DNA of 64,000 nucleotides from Photorhabdus akhurstii (lineage in GTDB: Bacteria > Pseudomonadota > Gammaproteobacteria > Enterobacterales > Enterobacteriaceae). Shown in pieces: positions 1 through 8,517 of the stretch. Position 1 is the first letter of the stretch. Each line of letters begins with the position of its first letter. The stretch covers positions 124,001 through 188,000 of the forward strand of contig NZ_RCWE01000005.1 in assembly GCF_018448925.1 (NCBI RefSeq). The letters run 5' to 3'. A program made the translations under genes and the position numbers. The notes below the pieces were generated by a model. It had not been told where the DNA came from and made no database searches. It was given only the letters and a program-made list of their open reading frames with translations.

Positions 1-1774
1 CCAATTTGTCATAAGGATTGACCTGCTTTTCAACGTCAAGATGGAAACTGTTGGTGTAATAGCCTTTATCTGTCACCCCTTTAATCACACCAAACTCAGC
101 GGCATCAAGGCGGCAGAAACGGTCACATAGATTTTCGCTTGGAGTGCTGTATAAACTGAAACCATAACCTGTCTCTTTTTTCCATTGATCAGTGGCTTTT
201 CGCAGATGATCAACAATTGAGAGCGCTTTTACACGTAATTGTTGATCATCAAATAGATGAACCTGATTGCCATACAATGCGTTAATGGTTTCATGAATAC
301 CAATATAGCCCAGAGAAATAGAAGCCCGACCATGTTTAAAGATTTCAGCGATATTATCATCGGCTTTCAAGCGAACCCCGCAGGCGCCTTCTATATAAAG
401 GATTGGCGCAACTCGTGCTTTAATGCCTTCCAGGCGGGTAATACGGGTCATCAATGCTTGCTTCGCCAGTGCCAGCCGTTTGTCCAGTAATTGCCAGAAA
501 TGTTTTTCATCGCCTTTGGCTTCGATAGCTATCCGAGGCAGGTTCAAACTGATAACCCCTAAGTTATTGCGTCCTTCATGAATTTGTTCACCCTTTTCCT
601 CATAAACACCGAGGAAACTGCGACAACCCATCGGGGTTTTAAAGGAGCCTGTGACCTTAACCACTTGATCATAGTTAAGAATATCTGGGTACATACGCTT
701 ACTGGCACATTTGAGAGCCAGTTGCTTGATATCGTAGTTAGGATCACCGAGTTTGTGATTCAGGCCATCACGGATAGCAAATACCAGTTTGGGGAATACC
801 GCTGTTTTGTGATTCTTACCCAAACCAGCAATGCGGTTACGCAGAATAGATTGCTGAATTAAGCGGGATTCTTTTGACGTACCCAGACCAAAGCCAAAAG
901 TGACAAAAGGAGTCTGCCCATTGGCGGTATGCAGTGTATTAACTTCATATTCCAGTGATTGGAAAGCGTCATAACACTCTTTTTCTGTTCGTGCTTCGGC
1001 ATAGGATTTTTTATCGCTGATATTCCACTTTTCGGCAATCGCCAAGTGTTTGTCATAGCTGGCTTTAACGAAGGGGGCTAATACTTCATCTATACGATTG
1101 ATGGTGGTACCGCCATAAATATGGCTGGCAACCTGAGCGATAATTTGAGCGGTTACCGCTGTTGCGGTTGAAATGGATTTTGGCGGTTCTATTTCAGTAT
1201 TACCCATTTTAAAACCATTGATTAGCATGCCTTTTAGGTCGATTAACATACAGTTAAACATTGGGAAAAAGGGGGAATAATCGAGATCATGGTAGTGTAT
1301 TTCGCCTCTTTCGTGAGCCAATACCACATTGCGCGGCAGAATATGTTGTTTGGCATAACTTTTAGCAACAATCCCGGCCAACAGATCCCGTTGAGTGGGA
1401 ATCACTTTACTATCTTTATTGGCGTTCTCATTGAGCAGGGAAACGTTACTCTGTTCAATTAAACCACGGATTTCTTGATTAAGTCGGCTATGTAACTCTC
1501 GGGTAATATCCCTATTGTGACGATATTCGATATAAAGACGGGCAAGGTGCTTATATCTGCCAGCCATTAACTGATTTTCTACTGCATTCTGAATATCTTG
1601 TGCATTAACTTGCCTGTAGTCAGCGATTAATTGCGTTACTGTGGATGCAACTTGGATACAATACTCATCATCCGTCACGCCAACGGCAGAAGCGGCCCGT
1701 TTTATGGCATCTTTGATGCGTGTTTCATCAAATGGTACCTGTCGACCATCCCGTTTTATCACAACAGTTTTCAC
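1..1774 (-). CDS. nrdD: Anaerobic ribonucleoside-triphosphate reductase, N-terminal part
   Basis: Large subunit of the oxygen-sensitive class III ribonucleotide reductase, which makes dNTPs during anaerobic growth after activation by NrdG. The reading frame runs off the left edge, so only about 590 residues are present and the C-terminal zinc site and glycyl-radical loop lie outside the window. The translation follows E. coli NrdD closely: an N-terminal ATP-cone (VIKRDGRQVPF), then NENANKDSKVIPTQRDLLAG, IHYHDLDYSPFFPMFNCML and IYGGTTINRIDEVLAPF. The start is taken as GTG at 1774 because AAGGAG sits 7 nt upstream and no in-frame ATG gives the conserved N-terminus. Tandem NrdR-like boxes lie just upstream. 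Confidence 0.96.
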   Translation of the reverse strand, partial: MKTVVIKRDGRQVPFDETRIKDAIKRAASAVGVTDDEYCIQVASTVTQLIADYRQVNAQDIQNAVENQLMAGRYKHLARLYIEYRHNRDITRELHSRLNQEIRGLIEQSNVSLLNENANKDSKVIPTQRDLLAGIVAKSYAKQHILPRNVVLAHERGEIHYHDLDYSPFFPMFNCMLIDLKGMLINGFKMGNTEIEPPKSISTATAVTAQIIAQVASHIYGGTTINRIDEVLAPFVKASYDKHLAIAEKWNISDKKSYAEARTEKECYDAFQSLEYEVNTLHTANGQTPFVTFGFGLGTSKESRLIQQSILRNRIAGLGKNHKTAVFPKLVFAIRDGLNHKLGDPNYDIKQLALKCASKRMYPDILNYDQVVKVTGSFKTPMGCRSFLGVYEEKGEQIHEGRNNLGVISLNLPRIAIEAKGDEKHFWQLLDKRLALAKQALMTRITRLEGIKARVAPILYIEGACGVRLKADDNIAEIFKHGRASISLGYIGIHETINALYGNQVHLFDDQQLRVKALSIVDHLRKATDQWKKETGYGFSLYSTPSENLCDRFCRLDAAEFGVIKGVTDKGYYTNSFHLDVEKQVNPYDKL

Positions 1775-1847
1775 AATATGGCTCCTTGAGAATGTTGCTT
1801 AAAAGTGCAAACGATTCTCGTTTTGATATTCAGCTTAAAGATAGATG

Positions 1848-1894
1848 TCGCTATATATAGTTTTATTTCCATATTTAAGCACAATATATAGTAA
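1848..1894 (-). promoter_or_regulatory. Tandem NrdR boxes upstream of nrdD
   Basis: Two near-identical 16-bp AT-rich sites, 1848-1863 (core CTATATATAGT) and 1879-1894 (core ACAATATATAGT), have start-to-start spacing of exactly 31 bp, about three helical turns. This matches the paired NrdR box arrangement known upstream of enterobacterial nrd operons (consensus ACACwATATATwGTGT). They lie about 75-120 bp upstream of the nrdD GTG. Repression by NrdR when dATP is high is inferred from the family. Confidence 0.7.
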
Positions 1895-2023
1895 CTTGAA
1901 GTGAGATAATCACGTTCTCATTTGATCTGAAACAAAGAATGAAGACTTATATTTAAGGTCCAGTGAGAGGTACAACCCTTTGGTCAGTAACTAACCAAGG
2001 GGTTGTAGAAAACAGGGCAGGGA

Positions 2024-2410
2024 TTATTTACGAATCGCGATAGCTTCGATTTCGATTTTAACGTCTTTTGGCAGGCGGGCTACTTCAACACAAGAACGGG
2101 CCGGGAAAGACGCATTGTGTTCTTTGAAGAATGCTTCATAAGTTGCGTTAACGGTACCGAAGTCATTCAGGTCTTTAACGAAGACAGTTGTTTTAACAAT
2201 GTCACCGACAGTGAGACCTGCTTTCTCAACGATAGCTTTAACATTTTCCAGTGATTGACGAGCTTGAGCGGCGATATCTTCTGCGACATCACCTGTTTCT
2301 GGATTGACTGGGATCTGGCCGGAAGTGATGACCATATTGCCAAGATCAACACCCTGAACATAGGGACCAATTGCAGCAGGGGCTTTATTAGTATTAATCT
2401 CGTATGACAT
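2024..2410 (-). CDS. ridA: RidA, 2-iminobutanoate/2-iminopropanoate deaminase
   Basis: A 128-aa cytosolic RidA/YjgF protein, which hydrolyses reactive enamine/imine intermediates released by PLP enzymes such as threonine dehydratase. The full family length is present. The substrate-binding arginine lies in FPARSCVEVARLP, and the ITSGQIPVNPETG and VKTTVFVKDLNDF segments are typical of the trimeric family. An AGGAG ribosome site stands just before the ATG. It lies downstream of pyrI on the same strand, the same order as in E. coli (pyrI-ridA). Confidence 0.95.
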   Translation of the reverse strand: MSYEINTNKAPAAIGPYVQGVDLGNMVITSGQIPVNPETGDVAEDIAAQARQSLENVKAIVEKAGLTVGDIVKTTVFVKDLNDFGTVNATYEAFFKEHNASFPARSCVEVARLPKDVKIEIEAIAIRK

Positions 2411-2502
2411 AGGTTCTCCTGTTAATGTGATAACTAAGTGAATATTTCATTGAAGGTACTATTATAGTGTCCGCTTCTACCTCAGCAACTGACATAGATC
2501 GT

Positions 2503-2967
2503 TCAATCGTTGCGTATCACCACATCGCGGTCGAACTCTTTCTCGCAGTATTTGCAGGTCAGCACCACATCTTCCGCTGTCACTTTGACTCGAAAACTGC
2601 TTTCTACGGGTTCATTGTGGCTGATGCAGTTGCTGTTAGGGCAGACTAATACGCTATCGATACGCTCAGGCAAGTTAATGGGAAGTTTCTTCACAACTTC
2701 GTAGTCTTCAATACAGTTCACCGTTGCGTTCGGCGCATACATAGCAAGTTGGTTAGCTTGCTGTTCTGTCAGGAATGTATTTTCGATTTTAATGATATCT
2801 TTTTTACCTAGTCGATTGGAAGGCAAGTTCAGGCCGATGGTAATGCGTTGATCGGTTTCAGTTAGTTTAAACAGAGAGAGTAGTTTGAAGCCGACCTGAG
2901 CCGGGATATGGTCAATCACCGTACCGCATCTAATAGCTTCGACTTGTAGTTTATGATCTTGGGTCAT
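2503..2967 (-). CDS. pyrI: Aspartate carbamoyltransferase regulatory chain
   Basis: Regulatory subunit of ATCase; it binds CTP/ATP and passes allosteric control to the PyrB catalytic trimers. At 154 aa it is the same length as the E. coli protein. The N-terminal effector domain is recognisable ([20 protein letters not shown]), and the C-terminal zinc domain keeps all four cysteines (CPNSNC and CKYC). Its usual partner pyrB is not adjacent: a divergently oriented membrane gene and about 2.6 kb separate them. The region before the ATG (ACAAAACACG) has no Shine-Dalgarno sequence. The protein looks intact, but how it is now transcribed and translated is unclear. Confidence 0.95.
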   Translation of the reverse strand: MTQDHKLQVEAIRCGTVIDHIPAQVGFKLLSLFKLTETDQRITIGLNLPSNRLGKKDIIKIENTFLTEQQANQLAMYAPNATVNCIEDYEVVKKLPINLPERIDSVLVCPNSNCISHNEPVESSFRVKVTAEDVVLTCKYCEKEFDRDVVIRND

Positions 2968-3667
2968 CGTGTTTTGTATGAATACATTTTAGTGACAACT
3001 TTCTGTATTCATCCTCCAGAGATATTGTTAAGAATCGACACGACTTCCATTTTAGGCGGTGTCACCCTGTTTATCCAGATAAGACGTAGACAAATCAATA
3101 TTATCTTACTGTTGTTATTCCATATAATTAGCTTTAGCCGTCATTGTTATAAGAGTACTATGTTGAATTTATTGATTTTGGCTATTTTGTTTGAATTATT
3201 TATCTTATTTAAAAGGTATTTTAATATCTTAAAATTAATGGTTGTTAATGAATTTATTTAATTAATATTTTTTTGAAATTTAAGGGGTGATAGATTATTT
3301 GTGTCGGAAATTTAGATTTAAATTAATATGTTTGTTGTAATAAGTCATTGTTAATGGTTTTATTTATTCAATTAAATAAAATGAAGGATAAAGCTTTTAA
3401 ATGTTTATTTGAGTAATGAGATGGTAAATGTATTGTTTACTGTTTCTATTGAAATAAATATTTTGGTTCTTAAGTTATTAATAGAACTTTGATTAATAAT
3501 TGCTATGAGCCTTTAAATATTACCTTAATAACATATAGATTTAAGTAATAATCAAGTTTTTAATCTTAGATTAAACAGTTTTATTAAACTATATGTGCTG
3601 AGAAAAAGTATTATTGAAAAATGAATTATTGCGACAGATAAAAGGTTGTTTATGAGGATTTAATAAA

Positions 3668-3964
3668 ATGAGTAGCTTATTTTATACAGTTACTTTAAGA
3701 CGTAAGTCTGGTAAAGATATGCCAACTACCTTATAGCGTTGATCGCTTTATTATATAATGAACCGATCTAGCTGGTTTTACTCATTTTCCGACTAAATGG
3801 TGGTATTATGGTTATGGTAATCTGGCTCTGTTGTTTTATAATAGTTATAATAAATCAATCTATGGTGAGGTTATTTTAAATAGAGAATGTGAATTCTATA
3901 ATATTAACTTGGAACATATACCCTATGGATTTCAAGTTGCATCGCGACGGCAAGGGAGCGAATC
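3668..3964 (+). pseudogene. Small decayed coding remnant, unknown
   Basis: An ATG at 3668 opens 22 codons (MSSLFYTVTLRRKSGKDMPT...) ending at a stop. About 60 bp later another frame reads for about 60 codons without a start (KWWYYGYGNLALLFYNSYNK, then IYGEVILNRECEFYNINLE) and runs into the ERIC repeat. The composition looks protein-like, but the pieces lie in different frames. I read this as a broken gene truncated by the repeat, with low certainty; no family is recognised. Confidence 0.25.
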
Positions 3965-4044
3965 CCCGGGAGCATAGATAACTATGTGACCGGGGTGAGT
4001 GAACGCAGCCAACAAAGAGGCAGCTTGAAAGATAACGGGTATAT
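3917..4044 (+). repeat. ERIC repeat (copy 1)
   Basis: A 128-bp imperfect palindrome whose ends are TATACCC and GGGTATA. Its core matches the enterobacterial ERIC/IRU sequence (gcgaatccccgggagcat, then gtgaccggggtgagtga). It ends 12 bp before the DUF819-type gene. A second copy in the opposite orientation lies at 14850-14976. Confidence 0.9.
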
Positions 4045-4056
4045 TAGGAAGAAATA

Positions 4057-5277
4057 ATGAATAATACATTAATTAACCCTGATAATATCTTAGCCCTTTG
4101 GGCTTTTGTAATGATTGCAGCTACGTTAGCGATTATAATGGAACAAAAATATAGGTGGGCATCGAAAGTACCTGGTGCGGTGATAGCATTAATTATTGCC
4201 CTCTTAGCATCCAATTTAAAAATAATTCCTACTCAATCAGTAGTATACGATGCGGTTTGGCAATATATCGTTCCGTTGGCGATACCTTTATTATTATTTA
4301 AAATTAATTTACATAGCATTATTAAAGAAAGTTGGAGACTACTTATACTGTTCTTATTCTCTTCTATAGCGACGATGGTGGGTGCAGTCTTGGCTTTTAA
4401 AATTTTAAAAAACTATATACCGGAGCTGGATAAAATAAGTGCTATGATTGCCGCGTCATATACTGGTGGGGGCGTGAATTTTGCGGCAATGGTTGCCAAA
4501 TTGAAGCCCACTCAAGATATGACTGCATCCACGATCGTTGCTGATAATCTCATGATGGTCTGCTTTTGCATAATATTAATAACATTAGCGGGTTGGTCAT
4601 TGGCAAGAAAGTTTTGGGGGAGTCCTTATTCTGATGCTATGGTAAGTGATTCCAGTTCGGATAAATCAAAATATTTTGCTGCATCTTATTGGCAACCTAA
4701 AAATATCTCTTTAAAGGATATTGCGTTATCTTTAGCATGGGCGATTTTTATTGTAGCAGTTTCATTTCAATTCTCAGCTTGGATAAAAACAATTTCACGA
4801 CAGACTGGGAGTATTTATCAGGAATTGCTTTTTAGCTTGATATCAGATAAATATCTTATCTTAACAACCGTAACTTTTGCTGTGGTTTCGATATTCAAAA
4901 AAACTTTTAATAATTTAAATGGCAGTCAGGAATTGGGAACTTACGCAATTTATATATTCTTTGTTGTAATAGGTATTCCTGCTTCAATAGGGCTTATTAT
5001 TAGCAATGCGCCTTTGTTGTTTTTATTTGTATTCATTATAGTAATGATTAACTTATTATTAACTCTTGGTTTTGGTAAGTTATTCAAATTTAACCTTGAG
5101 GAAATTATACTTGCATGTAATGCAAATATTGGCGGCCCAACAACTGCCGCAGCGTTAGCGATTAGCCGAGGTTGGATAGGCTTAGTTGGTCCTATTATGG
5201 TTATTGGAACGGTAGGATATGTGATTGGCAACTATATTGGGACGATTGTTTATTTTATTGTTACAGAGATTTTGTGA
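4057..5277 (+). CDS. DUF819 family integral membrane protein
   Basis: A 406-aa polytopic membrane protein with about ten hydrophobic segments and a central polar loop around residues 195-225. Glycine-rich stretches inside the membrane region (AASYTGGGVNFAAM near 135 and CNANIGGPTTAAALA near 355) are typical of DUF819/YjcL-like proteins and their two inverted halves. The substrate is unknown; carrier function is an inference. AGGAAG stands 6 nt before the ATG. The gene lies between pyrI and pyrB on the opposite strand and directly follows an ERIC repeat, so it looks like an insertion into the former pyrBI operon. Confidence 0.8.
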   Translation: MNNTLINPDNILALWAFVMIAATLAIIMEQKYRWASKVPGAVIALIIALLASNLKIIPTQSVVYDAVWQYIVPLAIPLLLFKINLHSIIKESWRLLILFLFSSIATMVGAVLAFKILKNYIPELDKISAMIAASYTGGGVNFAAMVAKLKPTQDMTASTIVADNLMMVCFCIILITLAGWSLARKFWGSPYSDAMVSDSSSDKSKYFAASYWQPKNISLKDIALSLAWAIFIVAVSFQFSAWIKTISRQTGSIYQELLFSLISDKYLILTTVTFAVVSIFKKTFNNLNGSQELGTYAIYIFFVVIGIPASIGLIISNAPLLFLFVFIIVMINLLLTLGFGKLFKFNLEEIILACNANIGGPTTAAALAISRGWIGLVGPIMVIGTVGYVIGNYIGTIVYFIVTEIL

Positions 5278-5584
5278 AATTAATCATAATATTCTCAGGT
5301 TAATATTAAAAACTTATAATTTTATTTCATTAGATTATTTTATCTTCCCTCCTTTGACGATAAAAGAGGGAGCCGGGCAGCGTGTAGACAAAAGTGACGG
5401 TTTTTGTGTGTACTCTACTGCCCGTAGATACTGTCTTGCTCACTGGATGGGCAAGACGTATTTTGGCATCACATCGAGTTTGTCTTCGATACCGAAGGTG
5501 GTAAACAGACTGATTAATCGCTATTCCAGAAGAAAATAATAACCCATTATATTTGTGGATAAAAAAGTACTTTCTCTATTTTAA
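5278..5584. other. Intergenic region between DUF819 gene and pyrB
   Basis: The two genes converge here. The stretch contains short inverted repeats such as GTCTTGC/GCAAGAC around 5430-5457 that could form a hairpin, and coding-like residues without a start. No intact gene and no certain terminator are seen. Confidence 0.4.
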
Positions 5585-6508
5585 TCATTCATTTAAAACT
5601 AAAGATAATAGAGCCTGACGAGCATAAATACCATTCTCTGCCTGTTGGAAATAATAAGCATAGGGCGTTTTATCTACATCGACAGTAATTTCATCAATAC
5701 GTGGCAACGGATGCAGAACTTTGAGGTTCTCTTTCGCTCCGAGTAGATCGGAGGCGCGTAGAACAAATTGTGCTTTTACGTTGGCATATTCGGATGGATC
5801 AAGGCGTTCTTTCTGTACACGAGTCATATAAAGAATATCTAGTTCCGGTAATACTTCTTCAATATTCGCGTGTTGGCTGTAGGTTGCACCTTTTTCATTC
5901 AGCATATGAAGAATATGGTTTGGCATTGCCAATGCTTCCGGGGCGATAAAATAAAAGTGATTGCCATTAAATTTCGCCAGCGCTTGTGATAGCGAATGGA
6001 CAGTGCGGCCATATTTCAGATCACCAACCATAGCGATATTCAGACTATCCAGCCGTTGCTGAGTTTCCTGAATCGTGAACAGATCTAGCAAGGTCTGAGT
6101 CGGATGTTGGTTGGCGCCGTCACCGGCATTGATAATCGGAGTGTGACCGGAAAACTCAGAAGCCAGACGTGGGGCGCCTTCCTGTGGATGGCGTATCACG
6201 ATGGCGTCAACATATTGGCTGATAACGGAAATAGTATCGGCTAGCGTTTCACCTTTCTTACCTAGAGAGGTGTTGCTGCTGTCTGAGAAACCGACAACTG
6301 AAGCGCCAAGGCGATGGATTGCTGTTTCAAAAGAGAGGCGAGTACGGGTGGAAGCTTCGAAGAAACAACTAGCGATGACCTTGGGTTTCAGCAATTCAGG
6401 TTGTGGTCTGGCTTTCAGTGCAGCAGCAGTCTGCAACACCAATTCCAGATCTTCGCGACTCAGATCATTTATTGAGATGATATGTTTGCGATATAACGGA
6501 TTAGCCAT
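5585..6508 (-). CDS. pyrB: Aspartate carbamoyltransferase catalytic chain
   Basis: Catalytic subunit of ATCase, the first committed step of pyrimidine synthesis (carbamoyl phosphate + L-aspartate to N-carbamoyl-L-aspartate). At 307 aa it is near the E. coli length. It carries the carbamoyl-phosphate motif [11 protein letters not shown] near residue 53, the [15 protein letters not shown] motif near 130, and the aspartate-side HPLPRIDEI near 265. Upstream lie the pyrL leader peptide and a terminator-attenuator, as in enterobacterial pyrBI. The expected downstream partner pyrI is displaced by an inserted gene. Confidence 0.97.
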   Translation of the reverse strand: MANPLYRKHIISINDLSREDLELVLQTAAALKARPQPELLKPKVIASCFFEASTRTRLSFETAIHRLGASVVGFSDSSNTSLGKKGETLADTISVISQYVDAIVIRHPQEGAPRLASEFSGHTPIINAGDGANQHPTQTLLDLFTIQETQQRLDSLNIAMVGDLKYGRTVHSLSQALAKFNGNHFYFIAPEALAMPNHILHMLNEKGATYSQHANIEEVLPELDILYMTRVQKERLDPSEYANVKAQFVLRASDLLGAKENLKVLHPLPRIDEITVDVDKTPYAYYFQQAENGIYARQALLSLVLNE

Positions 6509-6566
6509 TTTTCACTCTCCTCTAATGCTGACATCCGGGGTGGCGATCATGAATCGATTACCGGGC

Positions 6567-6591
6567 AAAAAAAAGCCCCTCATTGAGGGGC
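6567..6591 (-). terminator. pyrB attenuator
   Basis: On the minus strand GCCCCTCAATGAGGGGC forms a perfect GC-rich hairpin followed by eight T, a strong intrinsic terminator about 60 nt before pyrB. The pyrL stop codon lies inside the hairpin, so a ribosome keeping pace with RNA polymerase would prevent its folding. This is the UTP-sensing attenuation described for pyrBI. Confidence 0.9.
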
Positions 6592-6687
6592 GTTAAATGA
6601 TTGGTTTAGCAACGGGAAAACAATGACGGCTAGCTGCCCTCTTTCAGGCAGTTGTGCTTGATGACAAAAATAAGCGCTGTCTTTCAT
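6580..6687 (-). CDS. pyrL: PyrL leader peptide
   Basis: A 35-codon leader ORF upstream of pyrB, beginning MKDSAYFCHQ and ending QSFNAPQ. Its stop codon is within the attenuator hairpin. A GGGAGA ribosome site precedes the ATG. In the enterobacterial pyrBI system, low UTP makes polymerase pause so the coupled ribosome blocks the terminator. The sequence differs from E. coli PyrL, as expected because position rather than sequence matters. Confidence 0.85.
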   Translation of the reverse strand: MKDSAYFCHQAQLPERGQLAVIVFPLLNQSFNAPQ

Positions 6688-6712
6688 GATTTCTCCCGGC
6701 AAATTGTGGCGC

Positions 6713-6740
6713 ATTATACTCGTGAAAAATCTTACAGCAA
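6713..6740 (-). promoter_or_regulatory. Promoter of pyrL-pyrB
   Basis: On the minus strand TTGCTG and a perfect TATAAT are separated by 16 bp. The -10 box ends about 25 nt upstream of the pyrL ATG. Confidence 0.7.
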
Positions 6741-6814
6741 CTATTTGACCGAAGAAAAATAAGATTGGCAGGATCATATCTTTAAAGACATCATCCTGCC
6801 GATATCTCAACTAA

Positions 6815-7831
6815 TTAAATTTTAAGATCATTTGCTAATGTTGCCACCATTACCGCTTTAATGGTATGCAGGCGATTTTCTCCTTGATCAAATACAATAC
6901 TGTGCTCTGATTCAAAAACTTCATTGGTAACTTCCAGCCCTCCATACATATTAAATTCAGCCGCGAGCTGTTTGCCTAATATCGTTTCTTCATTATGAAA
7001 TGCCGGCAGGCAGTGCAGGAATTTTACCTGTGGATTGCCTGTCATGTTCACCACATCCATATTCACTTGATAAGGTTTCAAGAGGTTAATTCGTTGTTGC
7101 CAAACTTCTTTTGGCTCGCCCATAGAAACCCAGACATCGGTATAAAGAAAATCAGTATTTTTAACCCCTTCGGAGATATTTTCCGTCAGAGTAATTTTAC
7201 CTCCTGTTTTTTCAGCCAGTTTCTGACATTCAGTAACCAGCGCGGCATTGGGCCAGTACTTTTCAGGGGCAATCAGCCGAACATCCATGCCCGTTAGTGC
7301 CGCGGCTTCTAGCATGGTATTACCCATATTGTTACGGGCATCCCCCAAGTAGGCGAATTTGATTTCTGACAATGGTTTTTCTGGTTGATGTTCCTGAATA
7401 GTTAGCAGATCTGCCAGTAGCTGAGTAGGGTGAAATTCATCTGTTAGTCCATTCCATACCGGAACACCTGCATATTTTGCCAGTGATTCAACGATTGTCT
7501 GGGCATAGCCGCGATATTGAATACCGTCATACATACGGCCAAGTATACGAGCGGTATCTTTGATCGATTCTTTATGACCAATCTGGTTACCACTGGAGCC
7601 GAGGTAGGTGATATTTGCCCCTTGATCGTAAGCTGCCACTTCAAATGAACAGCGGGTACGGGTGGAATCTTTTTCAAAAATCAGCACGATGTTTTTGCCT
7701 GTTAACAGGGCTTTTTCTGTACCAGATTTTTTAGTCGATTTTAATTCAGCAGCTAGCTTTAGCAAGGCATGAATTTCTGCTGAGGAAAAATCAAGTAACC
7801 TTAAGAAATGACGCTGATGGAACGGATTCAT
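6815..7831 (-). CDS. argI: Ornithine carbamoyltransferase
   Basis: Converts ornithine and carbamoyl phosphate to citrulline in arginine synthesis. At 338 aa it has the full family length. Diagnostic motifs are [15 protein letters not shown] near residue 56, [12 protein letters not shown] near 132, DVWVSMGE near 230, and the ornithine loop [13 protein letters not shown] near 272. It lies between pyrB and divergent rraB, as argI does in E. coli. Two ARG boxes lie upstream, so ArgR repression is likely. Confidence 0.96.
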   Translation of the reverse strand: MNPFHQRHFLRLLDFSSAEIHALLKLAAELKSTKKSGTEKALLTGKNIVLIFEKDSTRTRCSFEVAAYDQGANITYLGSSGNQIGHKESIKDTARILGRMYDGIQYRGYAQTIVESLAKYAGVPVWNGLTDEFHPTQLLADLLTIQEHQPEKPLSEIKFAYLGDARNNMGNTMLEAAALTGMDVRLIAPEKYWPNAALVTECQKLAEKTGGKITLTENISEGVKNTDFLYTDVWVSMGEPKEVWQQRINLLKPYQVNMDVVNMTGNPQVKFLHCLPAFHNEETILGKQLAAEFNMYGGLEVTNEVFESEHSIVFDQGENRLHTIKAVMVATLANDLKI

Positions 7832-7857
7832 TGTTTGGTGTCTCCGTATTTATTGTT

Positions 7858-7892
7858 TGCATTTAAATTCAATCTATATCTATAAAAATGCA
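7858..7892 (-). promoter_or_regulatory. Tandem ARG boxes (ArgR operator)
   Basis: TGCATTTAAATTCA at 7858-7871 and TCTATAAAAATGCA at 7879-7892 fit the ARG box core TGAATwwwwATTCA. Their centres are exactly 21 bp apart, the spacing used by the ArgR hexamer. They lie 27-61 bp upstream of argI. Confidence 0.8.
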
Positions 7893-7995
7893 ATTTCAAC
7901 TCCGTATTAGATTTCTTTGATGTAAACAGTGGTTAGCCCGCCTGTGGTGTGGGAGAATGAGTATTGGGACGGCCAACTGCTTGAGGATATTTGGT

Positions 7996-8403
7996 ATGGC
8001 AAATCAAAGAGACTTAGAAGAACAACGCGAAGAAACGCGCCTTATTATTGAAGAATTACTGGAAGATGGTAGTGATCCTGATGCACTTTATGCCATTGAG
8101 CATCACTTTTCCGCTGAGGACTTTAGCCTGTTGGAAAAGGCAGCGGTTGAAGCCTTTAAACTGGGTTATGAAGTGACTGACGCGGAAGAATTGGAAGTCG
8201 AAGATGGTACGATTCTGATGTGTTGTGATGTTATCAGTGAGTGTGGATTGAATGCAGAATTGATTGATGCCCAGGTTGAACAGTTGGTGAATCTGGCTGA
8301 AAAAATTGGCATTAATTATGATGGTTGGGGCACTTACTTCGAAGATCCTGATGAGCAAGATGAAGATGATTTGCCGGAGCAGGGTGAGAGTAGACTTCAT
8401 TAG
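7996..8403 (+). CDS. rraB: Regulator of RNase E activity B
   Basis: A 135-aa acidic cytosolic protein of the RraB (YjgD) family, which binds RNase E and alters degradosome activity. It is recognised by [20 protein letters not shown] at the N-terminus, [20 protein letters not shown] in the middle and [11 protein letters not shown] near the end, followed by the usual acidic tail. An upstream in-frame ATG exists at 7957, but the family N-terminus ([10 protein letters not shown]) and a GAGGA site support 7996. It is divergent from argI, as in E. coli. Confidence 0.93.
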   Translation: MANQRDLEEQREETRLIIEELLEDGSDPDALYAIEHHFSAEDFSLLEKAAVEAFKLGYEVTDAEELEVEDGTILMCCDVISECGLNAELIDAQVEQLVNLAEKIGINYDGWGTYFEDPDEQDEDDLPEQGESRLH

Positions 8404-8469
8404 TATGATCAATATGTTAAGAATCCTGTATTAGCTCTGGTCGTGATTGATACATGTGATTCAAAACAA

Positions 8470-8505
8470 AATAGTCCTTATCTGCTTTGGCGAATAAGGA
8501 CTATT
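8470..8505. terminator. Bidirectional terminator between rraB and tccC
   Basis: AATAGTCCTTAT and ATAAGGACTATT form a perfect 12-bp stem with a 12-nt loop between two converging genes. On the minus strand it is followed by TTGTTTT. Confidence 0.75.
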
Positions 8506-8517
8506 GCATTTAATAGA

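Larger units (their letters stand above)
2968..4056. other. AT-rich spacer between pyrI and the inserted membrane gene
   Basis: About 1.1 kb of strongly AT-rich DNA without a convincing intact gene. It separates pyrI from the rest of the former pyrBI operon. It holds a short coding-like remnant (3668-3964) and an ERIC repeat next to the downstream gene. No clear terminator or -10/-35 pair for pyrI was found. Confidence 0.6.

Noticed and set aside
2953-3261. 102-aa ORF starting at the 5' end of pyrI on the opposite strand
   Set aside because: Overlaps pyrI start, lies in AT-rich DNA, hydrophobic low-complexity translation and no ribosome site.
5225-5539. 104-aa ORF overlapping the end of the DUF819 gene
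   Set aside because: Its first part is an out-of-frame reading of the membrane gene; the remainder has no start codon or recognised motif of its own.
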